DNA from: Bacteroidota bacterium
GTDB taxonomy: Bacteria > Bacteroidota > Bacteroidia > B-17B0 > Aurantibacillaceae
DNA: 64,000 bases
Assembly (NCBI GenBank): GCA_030692515.1
Contig: JAUXZS010000056.1
Location: 434,001-498,000, forward strand
Direction of reading: 5' to 3'
The translations under genes were made by a program, and so were the position numbers. Below are positions 9,210-19,269 of the stretch, one piece after another. Within the stretch, counting starts at the first letter, position 1. Every line of letters starts with the position of its first letter. The notes below the pieces were generated by a model. That model made no database searches, was not told the DNA's origin, and saw only the letters and a program-made list of their open reading frames with translations.

Positions 9210-9782
9210 GTGATTTACATAAGAAAAATAAACCCTTTTATAACGATTGGAATTTTAGATTTAAAATTATTTTCGGAAACCCGATTAAATCTGCTAAAAC
9301 GGGAGATTGAAAGAGAAGGCAGTAATTATCTATTATCTCAAATGTTAAATAATCAAGTTTTCGAAATAAATTATACTGCAGTTGGCAAACCTTTTTTAAA
9401 AGGTAGAGCCGAGCACATTTCTATTTCACATTCTCATGATAAATTAGCTGTTATTATTAACGAAAAAGAGAGTACCGGCGTTGATATTGAATTGATACGA
9501 GATAAGGTTTTAAAAATACAACACAAGTTTTTAAATCGAGCAGAATTAGAATTTGCAAAAGATGATATAGAAAAATTAATTACTATTTGGGCAGCTAAAG
9601 AAGCATTGTATAAGGTATATGGTTTAAAAGAACTTGATTTTATTGCAGATTTGTTTGTTGAAGAGTTTGATGGTTCAGTTATATTTGGTAAAATTGAAAA
9701 GGGAACCTTTAAAGGGCACTACAAATTAATTAGTGAAAACCTCGATGGGTATAAATTGGTTTATGTTTTAAATGAAATTTAA
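9210..9782 (+). CDS. 4'-phosphopantetheinyl transferase (Sfp-type superfamily)
   Basis: 190 aa starting with GTG at 9210. It transfers the phosphopantetheine arm of CoA to a serine of an acyl- or peptidyl-carrier protein. Motifs are YTAVGKPFL (about 55-63), HISISHS (69-75), the metal-binding GVDIE (D92, E94) and WAAKEALYK (K130, E131). Length fits a single-unit or Sfp-like enzyme rather than the 120-aa AcpS. Its 3' end overlaps the GGGP synthase start by 11 nt, so the two are translationally coupled. The carrier-protein partner is not in the window. Confidence 0.9.
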   Translation: MIYIRKINPFITIGILDLKLFSETRLNLLKREIEREGSNYLLSQMLNNQVFEINYTAVGKPFLKGRAEHISISHSHDKLAVIINEKESTGVDIELIRDKVLKIQHKFLNRAELEFAKDDIEKLITIWAAKEALYKVYGLKELDFIADLFVEEFDGSVIFGKIEKGTFKGHYKLISENLDGYKLVYVLNEI

Positions 9783-10488
9783 AGAATTAATAAAAAAACT
9801 TAACACCTCAAAAAAGCCATTGCTGGCGGTGCTTATCGACCCTGATAAATTTAATTCAGAGTTAATTCATATTGCAAACAAAAGCAAAGCATCTTGTTTT
9901 TTAGTTGGAGGAAGCGAATTAAAAAACGGCGACGTAACTAAAACAATTTTAGCAATAAAAAAGATTTCTAAAATTCCTGTTATTCTTTTTCCTGGTAACG
10001 AATCGCAACTATCAAAATCTGCCGATGGGCTTTTATTACTAAGTCTATTATCTGGCAGAAACCCCGATTACCTTATTGGCAAACACATAACTGCCGCGCC
10101 AATAATTAAGAAATTAAAACTCGATTATTTATCAACCGCCTACATATTAATTGACGGCGGAGTTTTATCTGCAACTCAAAAAGTAACAAAAACTTTGCCC
10201 TTAAACCCAAACAATAAAGAGCTTATTATTAATACTGCCTTAGCCGCAGAGCAATTAGGATTTAAAGCAATTTATTTAGAGGCAGGCAGTGGCGCAAAAC
10301 AAAATATAGCCGCACCATTGATAAAAAAAATTAAAAAAGAAATAACGCTGCCTTTAATTGTTGGTGGCGGAATAGATTCTGTAAAAAAAGTACAGCTAAT
10401 TATAAACTCAGGCGCAAATATGATAGTAATTGGTAATGCGTTAGAAAAAAATGTATTTTTATTAAATGAAATAAGTAAGTGTTTTTAA
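9772..10488 (+). CDS. Geranylgeranylglyceryl phosphate synthase family protein (group II, PcrB/GGGPS)
   Basis: 238 aa TIM barrel. Family enzymes join a polyprenyl diphosphate to sn-glycerol-1-phosphate, forming an ether lipid precursor. Visible motifs are LLAVLIDPDKF (about 18-28, phosphate and metal region), FLVGGSELKNGD, PVILFPGNESQL, LLLSLLSGRNPDYLIG, KAIYLEAGSGAKQ and LIVGGGIDSVKKVQ with a final ANMIVIGNALEKN. The enzyme is best known from archaea; a distinct second group occurs in Bacteroidota. It overlaps the phosphopantetheinyl transferase by 11 nt and is followed after 24 nt by a ThiE-like gene, so the three form an operon. Prenyl chain length and the physiological product are not known from sequence. 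Confidence 0.9.
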   Translation: MKFKELIKKLNTSKKPLLAVLIDPDKFNSELIHIANKSKASCFLVGGSELKNGDVTKTILAIKKISKIPVILFPGNESQLSKSADGLLLLSLLSGRNPDYLIGKHITAAPIIKKLKLDYLSTAYILIDGGVLSATQKVTKTLPLNPNNKELIINTALAAEQLGFKAIYLEAGSGAKQNIAAPLIKKIKKEITLPLIVGGGIDSVKKVQLIINSGANMIVIGNALEKNVFLLNEISKCF

Positions 10489-10512
10489 TTTAAAAAGGAA
10501 TAAATAGATAGT

Positions 10513-11142
10513 ATGAAGTTATTTATAATAACATCTTCCAAAGAAGTACCTGACGAAACAACTCTAATAACTAAGATGTTTGAAAGTGGGTTAACCAATT
10601 TACACATACGTAAACCAAAACTTTCTACAAATCAAATGAGCGAATATATAAATGAAATTCCTGCTCACTTTCATAAATACATTGTTATACATTCTCATCA
10701 TAAACTTGCCTTAAAATATAATTTAAAAGGTATTCATTTAACTAGCACCCATCTTTCAAAAAGATGGAAATATTTTTTTGTCCGACTGCGTTTAAAATTT
10801 AAGTTCGAAAAAATATCGAAAAGCCGGTCATATTCTAAATTGCAACAGGCATACAATAAAGAAGAATATGTTTTTGATTATATCTTAATGGGAACCATGT
10901 TTAATAGTTTTACCGGTGAGTTTTATAGTGGTTATTATGATGCCGGCGTAAGAGCCGCATTAAAAAATAGCGGAAAAAGATTTGTAGCACGTGGCGGCAC
11001 TACGCCCAGTGTAGTTGGAAAAGCAAGCGAATTAGGTTTTTATGGCTTGGCTTTTAACTCTTACATATGGGATCATCCATCACCATACGAAAATTTCACA
11101 AAAATTTTGGGCGCATATAAAGAATGCAATCTCGAAATTTAA
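10513..11142 (+). CDS. ThiE/TenI-like TIM-barrel protein (divergent thiamine phosphate synthase homologue)
   Basis: 209 aa. The pattern of LFIITSS, LTNLHIRKPKLS, HKYIVIHSHHKLALKYNLKGIHL and VARGGTTPSVVGKASELGFYGLAF follows the thiamine phosphate synthase/TenI fold. True ThiE has an Asn at the start of the 'NDR' turn and a TxTK phosphate loop; here these read HSHH and SFTGEF. Thiazole-phosphate coupling is therefore doubtful and a TenI-like or other role is possible. AAAGGA at 10494-10499 may act as a ribosome site. It is the third gene of the PPTase-GGGPS operon. Confidence 0.75.
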   Translation: MKLFIITSSKEVPDETTLITKMFESGLTNLHIRKPKLSTNQMSEYINEIPAHFHKYIVIHSHHKLALKYNLKGIHLTSTHLSKRWKYFFVRLRLKFKFEKISKSRSYSKLQQAYNKEEYVFDYILMGTMFNSFTGEFYSGYYDAGVRAALKNSGKRFVARGGTTPSVVGKASELGFYGLAFNSYIWDHPSPYENFTKILGAYKECNLEI

Positions 11143-11164
11143 TGTGTCAATCGATTATATAGCT

Positions 11165-11581
11165 TTATTTTAAAACCACTCCGCCTAAATCACAAATTTT
11201 AAAAAACTCGGTTTCATTTACTTTACCCACACTTAATCGGGCAAGCCTAATTAAATCCATATTTTTAAAAAAAGGGTCTTTTTTAAGTGTTTCTAAAGTA
11301 ACCGGTTTTTTCATGTCTTTAAAAGGAGCAAAATCAACTGCTAACCAGGCGGTTTCTTCGGTAGTAGGGTCTTGGTAGTGTTCTTTTACAACTTTAGCTA
11401 TACCAACAATTTCCATACCCTCATTACTATGGTAAAAAAAAGCTAAATCGCCTTTTTTCATATCCCTTAAATTATTTCTTGCGGCATAGTTGCGTACACC
11501 GTCCCAGCCTGTTTTTTTGTCTTTTTTAAATTGATCCCAGCTGTATTTAAAGGGCTCAGATTTTATTAACCAGTAGTTCAT
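11165..11581 (-). CDS. EVE domain protein (PUA-like fold)
   Basis: 138 aa, the full length of a single EVE domain. Seen: NYWLIKSEPFKYSWDQF at the N-terminus, GWDGVRNYAARNNLRDMKKGDLAFFYHS, GIAKVVKEHYQDP and VDFAPFKDMKKPVTLE. EVE proteins have a PUA/YTH-like pocket thought to bind modified nucleobases in DNA or RNA. It is convergent with the ThiE-like gene (22 nt apart) and divergent from the ATP synthase operon. A TAACTTTG box lies about 30 nt upstream. Confidence 0.9.
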   Translation of the reverse strand: MNYWLIKSEPFKYSWDQFKKDKKTGWDGVRNYAARNNLRDMKKGDLAFFYHSNEGMEIVGIAKVVKEHYQDPTTEETAWLAVDFAPFKDMKKPVTLETLKKDPFFKNMDLIRLARLSVGKVNETEFFKICDLGGVVLK

Positions 11582-11611
11582 AATTAGCGTTTATAATTGT
11601 TGAAATTAACG

Positions 11612-11619
11612 CAAAGTTA
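11612..11619 (-). promoter_or_regulatory. -7 box (TAACTTTG) of the EVE gene
   Basis: Exact TAnnTTTG match on the minus strand, 30 nt before the ATG at 11581. A TTTG upstream is spaced shorter than usual, so the -33 element is uncertain. Confidence 0.5.
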
Positions 11620-11713
11620 AATAAGAATTATATCCAAATAGCCTCTTTTATTTAACAATCTAAAACAGGATAAAAATTAGTAGTTCAAAAACCAAATTTC
11701 ATCTAAAATTGGG

Positions 11714-11744
11714 TTGTACTTTGAGGAAAATATACCTACATTTG
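11714..11744 (+). promoter_or_regulatory. Promoter of the atpBEFHAG operon
   Basis: TTG (11714-11716), 20 nt, then TACATTTG (11737-11744): full agreement with the Bacteroidota sigma-A consensus. Predicted start is about 30 nt before the atpB ATG. Confidence 0.8.
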
Positions 11745-11781
11745 CACCCGAAATAAAAGCTTTTAGCACCAAATTTGCGTA

Positions 11782-13243
<1,462 letters not shown>

Positions 13244-13255
13244 TTTGATGGTTTT

Positions 13256-13290
13256 AACCAAAGCTATTACGGTTGGTAATGGCTTTGGTT
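13256..13290 (+). promoter_or_regulatory. Intercistronic hairpin between atpE and atpF
   Basis: The arms AACCAAAGCTATTAC (13256-13270) and GTAATGGCTTTGGTT (13276-13290) pair over 15 bp with one G-U wobble around the loop GGTTG. It starts 13 nt after the atpE stop. The following TAATTTAAAT is only weakly U-rich, so partial termination or a 3' stabilising/processing structure is more likely than full termination. Inferred role: raising atpE product relative to atpF and later genes. Confidence 0.75.
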
Positions 13291-13327
13291 TAATTTAAAT
13301 GACAAAAATTTTAATAAAATATAAAGT

Positions 13328-13843
13328 ATGAATAGTTTATTTATTTTGGCAAGTTTAATTGAACCAGGAATTGGTTTAATTTTTTGGACCGCAGTTACCT
13401 TTATTTTGCTTTTAGTTTTATTGGGAAAATATGCTTGGAAACCAATTTTAAGTGCCATTAAAACTCGCGAAGACGGAATTACAAAAGCCTTAGCTAGTGC
13501 AGAAAGCGCATTAAATGATATGCGTGAGTTAAAGTCAAATAACGAAAGAATTTTGAATGAAGCTCGTAACGAACGCGATAATTTAATTAAAGAGGCCCGC
13601 GATGCAAAAGATGCTATTATTAATGAAGCAAAATCTAAAGCACAAAAAGATGCTGATAGAATTATTGCTTCTGCAAGAGAACAAATTACAAACGAAAAAA
13701 ACGCAGCAGTTACCGAATTAAAAAATCAAGTTGCTACTTTATCAATCGAAATTGCAGAAAAAATATTACGTAGCGAATTGTCTTCTGATGAAAAACAAAA
13801 AGCTTTGGTAAGTAATTTAATGAAAGACGTTAACTTAAACTAA
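13328..13843 (+). CDS. atpF: F0F1 ATP synthase subunit b
   Basis: 171 aa. One N-terminal membrane helix (LIFWTAVTFILLLVLLGKYAWKP without break) is followed by a long, highly charged coiled coil (LKSNNERILNEARNERDN, ARDAKDAIINEAKSKAQKDA) that forms the peripheral stalk linking F0 to F1 through delta. 84 nt after atpE, with a hairpin in the gap; only 2 nt before atpH. Confidence 0.96.
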   Translation: MNSLFILASLIEPGIGLIFWTAVTFILLLVLLGKYAWKPILSAIKTREDGITKALASAESALNDMRELKSNNERILNEARNERDNLIKEARDAKDAIINEAKSKAQKDADRIIASAREQITNEKNAAVTELKNQVATLSIEIAEKILRSELSSDEKQKALVSNLMKDVNLN

Positions 13844-13845
13844 GA

Positions 13846-14400
13846 ATGATAGTTGCCTCAAGATATGCCAAGTCTCTGATTGATCTTTCAATTGAAAGCA
13901 AGCAATTAGAAGAAACTAGGAACGACATGAAATTAGTGAAACAAGTTTGTGATGAAAATCATGACTTTGTTGTTTTGCTGAATAGCCCTGTTGTAAAAAC
14001 AGATAAAAAAGTAGAAATTCTTAACTCTGTTTTTTCTGGAAAAATCTCAAAATTATCTTTAACGTTTTTAAACCTTTTGTCAAAAAAGCGTCGCGAGTCT
14101 TATATTCCTGAGATTGCGATTGCTTATGATGAACAATATAAAATCAAAAAACATATTACAACTGCTGTTATTAAAACAGCAACTGTTTTAGATACAAAAC
14201 TAAAAAGCCGTGTTTTAGAAATTGTAAAACAAAATACTGGCGAAGGCGAAATTGAATTAATTGAAAATATTGACCCTTCAATTATTGGTGGATTTGTTTT
14301 ATCAATTAGTGATAAACAATTAGACCAAAGTGTTAAACGTAAATTAAATGACTTAAGAAAAAATTTATTAAGTAATAAATATATACCTAGTAATAATTAA
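13846..14400 (+). CDS. atpH: F0F1 ATP synthase subunit delta
   Basis: 184 aa. The N-terminal six-helix domain ([37 protein letters not shown]) binds subunit alpha, and the C-terminal domain ([34 protein letters not shown]) contacts subunit b. The conserved IIGG segment is present. It begins 2 nt after atpF, so translation is probably coupled, and ends 20 nt before atpA. Confidence 0.95.
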   Translation: MIVASRYAKSLIDLSIESKQLEETRNDMKLVKQVCDENHDFVVLLNSPVVKTDKKVEILNSVFSGKISKLSLTFLNLLSKKRRESYIPEIAIAYDEQYKIKKHITTAVIKTATVLDTKLKSRVLEIVKQNTGEGEIELIENIDPSIIGGFVLSISDKQLDQSVKRKLNDLRKNLLSNKYIPSNN

Positions 14401-14420
14401 TAATCGAATCCCAAAATAAA

Positions 14421-15998
14421 ATGGCTGAAATAAAACCAGCAGAAGTATCTGCAATTTTAAGACAACAATTAAGCGGCTTTAAAAGCGAAGCTGAATTAGA
14501 AGAAGTAGGAACTGTATTACAAGTAGGTGATGGTATCGCCCGTATTTATGGTTTATCAAAAGTTCAATCCGGCGAGCTAATTGAGTTTGAAACAGGATTA
14601 CAAGCAATTGTGTTAAATCTTGAAGAAGATAACGTTGGCGCTGTATTGTTAGGACCAAGCACAGGAATTAATGAAGGAAGTCCAGTTAAACGTACAGGCC
14701 GTATCGCTTCAATTAAAGTTGGAGAAGGAATGTTAGGTCGTGTTGTTGATACCTTAGGAAATCCAATTGATGGAAAAGGTCCAATTGCTGGAACTACTTA
14801 CGAAATGCCTCTAGAGCGTAAAGCACCTGGTGTTATTTATCGCCAGCCCGTTACCGAGCCTTTACAAACAGGTATCAAAGCTATTGATGCGATGATTCCA
14901 ATTGGTCGTGGACAACGTGAGTTAGTTATTGGTGATCGTCAAATTGGTAAAACTGCCGTTTGTATTGATACAATTATTAATCAAAAAGAATTTTTTGAGG
15001 CAGGTAAACCTGTATTCTGTATATATGTAGCTATTGGTCAAAAAGCATCTACTGTTGCAAACGTTGTGCGTGTTCTTGAAGAGAATGGTGCAATGCCTTA
15101 CACAGTAATTGTTACTGCAAGTGCTGCAGATCCGGCCCCATTACAATTTTACGCTCCATTTGCAGGTGCTGCAATTGGTGAATTTTTTAGAGATACTGGT
15201 CGCCCTGCTTTAATTGTTTTTGATGATTTATCAAAACAAGCAGTTGCCTACCGTGAAGTTTCTTTATTATTACGTCGTCCGCCAGGGCGTGAAGCATATC
15301 CTGGCGACGTGTTTTATTTACATAGCAGATTATTAGAGCGTGCTGCAAAAATTAATGCTAATGATGCAATTGCGCAAAAGATGAATGATTTACCTGACTC
15401 GATTAAGCATTTAGTAAAAGGTGGCGGCTCATTAACAGCCTTGCCAATTATTGAAACACAAGCAGGTGACGTTTCAGCATATATTCCAACAAACGTAATT
15501 TCTATTACCGACGGCCAAATTTTCTTAGAGTCAAATTTATTTAACTCAGGTATTCGTCCGGCAATTAACGTTGGTATTTCTGTATCACGTGTTGGAGGAA
15601 ATGCTCAAATTAAATCAATGAAAAAAGTTGCGGGTACATTAAAATTAGATCAGGCACAATACCGTGAATTAGAAGCGTTTTCTAAATTCGGCTCTGATTT
15701 AGATGCTGCAACAAAATCTGTTTTAGATAAAGGTTCTCGTAATACTGAAATATTAAAGCAAGGTCAGTTTTCTCCTTTTAGAGTTGAACAACAAATTGCT
15801 ATTATTTATTTAGGAACTAAAAATTTATTAAGAAATGTTCCGGTAAATAAAGTACGTGAATTTGAAAAAGATTATTTAGAGGTTTTAGAGCGTAAACATA
15901 AATCTGTTTTAGATGATTTAAAAGCCGGTAAGTATACAGATGAGATTACAACTACATTAGAAGCTGCCGCTAAAGAATTAACGTCAAAATATAAATAA
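14421..15998 (+). CDS. atpA: F1 ATP synthase subunit alpha
   Basis: 525 aa, regulatory nucleotide-binding subunit of the F1 hexamer. The P-loop is GDRQIGKT (171-178); also present are [45 protein letters not shown] and [20 protein letters not shown] with the conserved arginine region. The C-terminal helical domain is complete. It is followed by an unusual 79-nt AT-rich spacer with an imperfect palindrome before atpG. The partner subunit beta (atpD) is not in this operon. Confidence 0.98.
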   Translation: MAEIKPAEVSAILRQQLSGFKSEAELEEVGTVLQVGDGIARIYGLSKVQSGELIEFETGLQAIVLNLEEDNVGAVLLGPSTGINEGSPVKRTGRIASIKVGEGMLGRVVDTLGNPIDGKGPIAGTTYEMPLERKAPGVIYRQPVTEPLQTGIKAIDAMIPIGRGQRELVIGDRQIGKTAVCIDTIINQKEFFEAGKPVFCIYVAIGQKASTVANVVRVLEENGAMPYTVIVTASAADPAPLQFYAPFAGAAIGEFFRDTGRPALIVFDDLSKQAVAYREVSLLLRRPPGREAYPGDVFYLHSRLLERAAKINANDAIAQKMNDLPDSIKHLVKGGGSLTALPIIETQAGDVSAYIPTNVISITDGQIFLESNLFNSGIRPAINVGISVSRVGGNAQIKSMKKVAGTLKLDQAQYRELEAFSKFGSDLDAATKSVLDKGSRNTEILKQGQFSPFRVEQQIAIIYLGTKNLLRNVPVNKVREFEKDYLEVLERKHKSVLDDLKAGKYTDEITTTLEAAAKELTSKYK

Positions 15999-16022
15999 AG
16001 AAATGTCAAATTATAAATTGTA

Positions 16023-16055
16023 AATTTTAAATTGGATCATCCAACATATAAAATT
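16023..16055. repeat. Imperfect palindrome in the atpA-atpG spacer
   Basis: Perfect 13-nt centre TTGGATCATCCAA (16032-16044) flanked by AATTTTAAA and ATATAAAATT arms that continue the pairing imperfectly. The whole spacer (15999-16077) is built of AAATT/TAAATT-like words. It resembles short AT-rich intergenic insertions and could also be an mRNA processing site. Confidence 0.45.
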
Positions 16056-16077
16056 CAACATTTAAAATTTCGTAAAA

Positions 16078-16956
16078 ATGCCTAGTTTAAAGGAAGTAAG
16101 AAATAGAATAGTATCGGTTGGTTCAACCATGCAAATTACTAGCGCCATGAAAATGGTTAGTGCTGCTAAGTTAAAGCGTGCTCAAGATGCTATTACACAA
16201 ATGCGCCCTTATGCAAATAAGTTAAAAGAACTTTTAGAAAATGTAAGTGCAAGTGTTGATGCAAGTGAAAATGTTTATGCACGTAATACTGGCGGAAAAA
16301 ACCTCTTGATTATTCCTATCTCTTCAAACAGAGGTTTAGCAGGGGCTTTTAATTCTAACATCATTAAAAAAACACATCAGTTAATTAGTAATGAGTATGC
16401 AGGATATAACGTAACTGTTTTATCTATTGGAAAAAAAGTTCAAGACGCATTTAAACGCACATCTTATAATACTCACGGAACTGATTTACCAGCACATGCT
16501 AGTAATTTATTTGAAAAATTAAGTTTTGCAAACACATCTGTTGCTGCTGAAAAAATAATGGAAGCGTTTTTAACAAAACAATTTGATAAAGTTGTTTTGG
16601 TTTATAACCAATTTAGAAATGCAGCAGTACAAATTCCTACAGAAGAACAGTTATTGCCATTAATTCCCACAAAATCTGAAACTAAAACAAGTAATGCTGA
16701 TTATATTTTTGAACCAAATCAAGAAAGCATTATTAATGAGTTAATACCTCGTTCTGTTAAAACACAATTTTACAAAGCATTATTAGATTCTGTTGCAAGT
16801 GAGCATGGAGCTCGTATGACGGCGATGCACAAGGCAACCGACAATGCACAGGCCATGCAAAAAGAGTTAAAAATAACATACAACAAAGCACGACAGGCTG
16901 CAATTACAAAAGAAATATTAGAAATTGTTGGTGGAGCGGAAGCATTAAACGGATAA
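16078..16956 (+). CDS. atpG: F1 ATP synthase subunit gamma
   Basis: 292 aa, the rotating central shaft. The N-terminal helix (SLKEVRNRIVSVGSTMQITSAMKMVSAAK) and the C-terminal helix (MTAMHKATDNAQ, NKARQAAITKEILEIVGGAEAL) that form the coiled coil are both intact, and the Rossmann-like middle is present. Last gene of this operon, ending at a clear terminator 10 nt later. Subunits beta and epsilon must be encoded elsewhere, as is normal in Bacteroidota. Confidence 0.97.
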   Translation: MPSLKEVRNRIVSVGSTMQITSAMKMVSAAKLKRAQDAITQMRPYANKLKELLENVSASVDASENVYARNTGGKNLLIIPISSNRGLAGAFNSNIIKKTHQLISNEYAGYNVTVLSIGKKVQDAFKRTSYNTHGTDLPAHASNLFEKLSFANTSVAAEKIMEAFLTKQFDKVVLVYNQFRNAAVQIPTEEQLLPLIPTKSETKTSNADYIFEPNQESIINELIPRSVKTQFYKALLDSVASEHGARMTAMHKATDNAQAMQKELKITYNKARQAAITKEILEIVGGAEALNG

Positions 16957-16965
16957 AAATTAAAT

Positions 16966-16996
16966 AAAAACCCTTTGCATTGTAAAGGGTTTTTTG
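16966..16996 (+). terminator. Rho-independent terminator of the atp operon
   Basis: Stem AACCCTTT / AAAGGGTT (16969-16976, 16984-16991), loop GCATTGT, followed by a T run. It starts 10 nt after the atpG stop. Confidence 0.9.
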
Positions 16997-17135
16997 TTTT
17001 ATTAACAGCTAATAATTTAAATAATAAAACAAACAAGAGGTTTAACTGTTATGATAATTGTCAAGTATACTATTTTAAGGCAGATTATTAAAAATATATA
17101 CTGATATTACACACCAAATTAACACACGCTAATAA

Positions 17136-17861
17136 ATGATTATTCTTATTTTCTTAATTCTACACTGGTATCTTTCTCTTTTCGGGCAAACTTTTTTTCT
17201 GCATAGATATTCTGCACACAAGATGTTTACAATGAATAAATTCTGGGAAAAGTTCTTTTACATTTTTGCATGGATTACACAAGGCTCATCTTATTTAAAT
17301 GCCAGAGCGTATGCCATATTACATAGAATGCACCATGCCTATAGCGATACAGAAAAAGACCCGCATACTCCCCATTTTTTTAAGGATGCTTATCACATGA
17401 TGATGCACACGCGTGAAATTTATAATGATGTTTTGAATAAAAGAGTAGTTGTTGATGAAAAATTTGACAGGAATTTTCCTGAATATCCGGTAATTGATAA
17501 AATAGCTGATAATTGGATTACACGTATTGCTTTTGGAGTTGGCTATTTTGCATTTTATGTTGCGTTTGCAAATCATTGGTGGATGTTTTTATTGTTGCCA
17601 ATTCATTTTTTTATTGGACCTATTCAAGGAGCGATTGTGAATTGGGCTGGACATAAATATGGTTACCGTAATTTTGAGTGCCCAGACAAATCTCGAAACA
17701 CACTTTTTATTGATTTTTTATTGATGGGAGAATTGTTTCAAAACAATCATCATCAGGCAGGTGCAAAGCCAAACTTTGCGGCCAAGTGGTGGGAGATTGA
17801 CCCAACTTTTCCAATTATTTGGGTCTTTGATAAATTGCATATTATAAAGTTAGTTCGGTAA
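17136..17861 (+). CDS. Membrane fatty acid (acyl-CoA/lipid) desaturase
   Basis: 241 aa, a short member of the di-iron membrane desaturase family that introduces a cis double bond in acyl chains at the membrane. The His clusters that hold the irons are HRYSAH (about residues 25-30), HRMHHAYSD (about 65-73) and NNHHQAG (about 204-210). About four hydrophobic segments surround them (LIFLILHWYLSLFGQTFFL, FGVGYFAFYVAFANHWWMFL). It is similar in layout to delta-9 desaturases; regiospecificity is not decidable. Monocistronic between the atp terminator and the convergent photolyase gene. Confidence 0.9.
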   Translation: MIILIFLILHWYLSLFGQTFFLHRYSAHKMFTMNKFWEKFFYIFAWITQGSSYLNARAYAILHRMHHAYSDTEKDPHTPHFFKDAYHMMMHTREIYNDVLNKRVVVDEKFDRNFPEYPVIDKIADNWITRIAFGVGYFAFYVAFANHWWMFLLLPIHFFIGPIQGAIVNWAGHKYGYRNFECPDKSRNTLFIDFLLMGELFQNNHHQAGAKPNFAAKWWEIDPTFPIIWVFDKLHIIKLVR

Positions 17862-17881
17862 AAACCAGAACGCTTTTTATA

Positions 17882-19207
17882 TTAAAACAACTCCATCTGT
17901 TTAATTTCCGTTAAAGTTTTTTTGTATAAGTTAATAGCCGTTAGTCGCGCTTTTGCATGATCAACGATCGGTAAAGGATAATTTGCAGTTCCAAATTCCG
18001 GAATCCATTTTTTAATATATTCAAATTCAGGGTCAAATTTTTTTTGTTGCTCCATTGGATTAAAAACTCTAAAGTAAGGTGCAGCATCACAACCGCATCC
18101 TGCCGCCCATTGCCAGCCGCCATTGTTAGCGCTGAGGTCAAAATCATTTAGTTTTTGCGCGAAGTAAGCTTCGCCCCAACGCCAATCAATTAATAGATCT
18201 TTGATTAAAAAGCTACTTGTAATCATCCGTACTCGGTTATGCATAAAGCCTGTTGCATTCAACTCGCGCATACCCGCATCCACAATTGGAAAACCGGTTT
18301 TGCCCTCGCACCATTTATTAAAGTTTTCTTCGTTATTGCTCCATTGGATGGCATCGTATTGTTTTTTAAATGAATTTCTTGCGGCATGTGGGAAATGCCA
18401 GAGTATCATCATGTAAAATTCTCTCCATATTAATTCATTTAACCAAGTTTCGCTTTGCGAAATACTTTTTTGCACCAAACTTCTTATGCTAATAACACCA
18501 AACCTCAGATATACACTCAGTTTGCTGGTGCCATTTATTGCCGGAAAATCTCGCTGTTCCTTGTATTTTTTTAGCAACAAATCGCTAACCGTTATTTTTT
18601 TATTTAAAAGAAGGTCTGTTTTTTTAAATCCCAAACTGTTGAGTGAGGGTAAAAAACCAGGCTGTATTTTTAAGAAATTTTTAAAATAATTTTCAGCGGG
18701 ATATGCTTTATAGTAATACTCAATCAATTTTTTTTTCCACTTGTTACTATATGGCGTAAAAACTGTATATGGTTTTCCATCATCTTTTGTGATTTCGTTT
18801 TTTTCAAAAATAACCTGGTCTTTATAGGTTTTAAATTCAATTCCTTTTGCGTTCAAAAACTGCTTTATTTCTTCGTCGCGCCCTATTGCGTAGGGCTCGT
18901 AATCATGATTGGCATAAACGTTTTTTATAGTATACTTTTCTAATAAATTTTCAAATACGCTAATTGGCGATTCATGAAATACGCTTAGGGAAGATCCAAT
19001 CTCTTGCAATTCTTCGTTAATATTCGAAATTGCTTGGTGAATAAAATCTACACGCCTATCTTTTTTATCTTCAAGTTGCTTTAATATGTTTTTATCAAAA
19101 ATAAATATTGGCAAAACAGATTTGTTTTCTTTTAAAGAATAATATAAACCAGCATTATCTTCTATGCGCAGGTCTCTTCTAAACCAAAATAATGTTATTT
19201 CTTTCAT
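17882..19207 (-). CDS. phrB: Deoxyribodipyrimidine photolyase (cryptochrome/photolyase family)
   Basis: 441 aa. The N-terminal antenna domain opens with LFWFRRDLRIEDN. The C-terminal FAD domain carries LNELIWREFYMMILWHFP, GFPIVDAGMRELNATGFMHNR and the diagnostic WQWAAGCGCDAAPYFRVFNP. It repairs cyclobutane pyrimidine dimers with light; a (6-4) or cryptochrome role is less likely with this FAD pocket. The start ATG 19207 sits directly after the terminator of the upstream ECF sigma gene. Convergent with the desaturase gene (20 nt apart). Confidence 0.95.
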   Translation of the reverse strand: MKEITLFWFRRDLRIEDNAGLYYSLKENKSVLPIFIFDKNILKQLEDKKDRRVDFIHQAISNINEELQEIGSSLSVFHESPISVFENLLEKYTIKNVYANHDYEPYAIGRDEEIKQFLNAKGIEFKTYKDQVIFEKNEITKDDGKPYTVFTPYSNKWKKKLIEYYYKAYPAENYFKNFLKIQPGFLPSLNSLGFKKTDLLLNKKITVSDLLLKKYKEQRDFPAINGTSKLSVYLRFGVISIRSLVQKSISQSETWLNELIWREFYMMILWHFPHAARNSFKKQYDAIQWSNNEENFNKWCEGKTGFPIVDAGMRELNATGFMHNRVRMITSSFLIKDLLIDWRWGEAYFAQKLNDFDLSANNGGWQWAAGCGCDAAPYFRVFNPMEQQKKFDPEFEYIKKWIPEFGTANYPLPIVDHAKARLTAINLYKKTLTEIKQMELF

Positions 19208-19240
19208 AATAAAAAACCCTTCAAAAAAAAACGAAGGGTT
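19208..19240 (-). terminator. Terminator between the ECF sigma gene and the photolyase
   Basis: Stem AACCCTTC / GAAGGGTT (19215-19222, 19233-19240) with a 10-nt A-rich loop. Read on the minus strand it runs into T's that reach the photolyase ATG. Some read-through could still feed the photolyase gene. Confidence 0.8.
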
Positions 19241-19269
19241 AATTTTTTTAAATAATTTTAATTCAAGTA

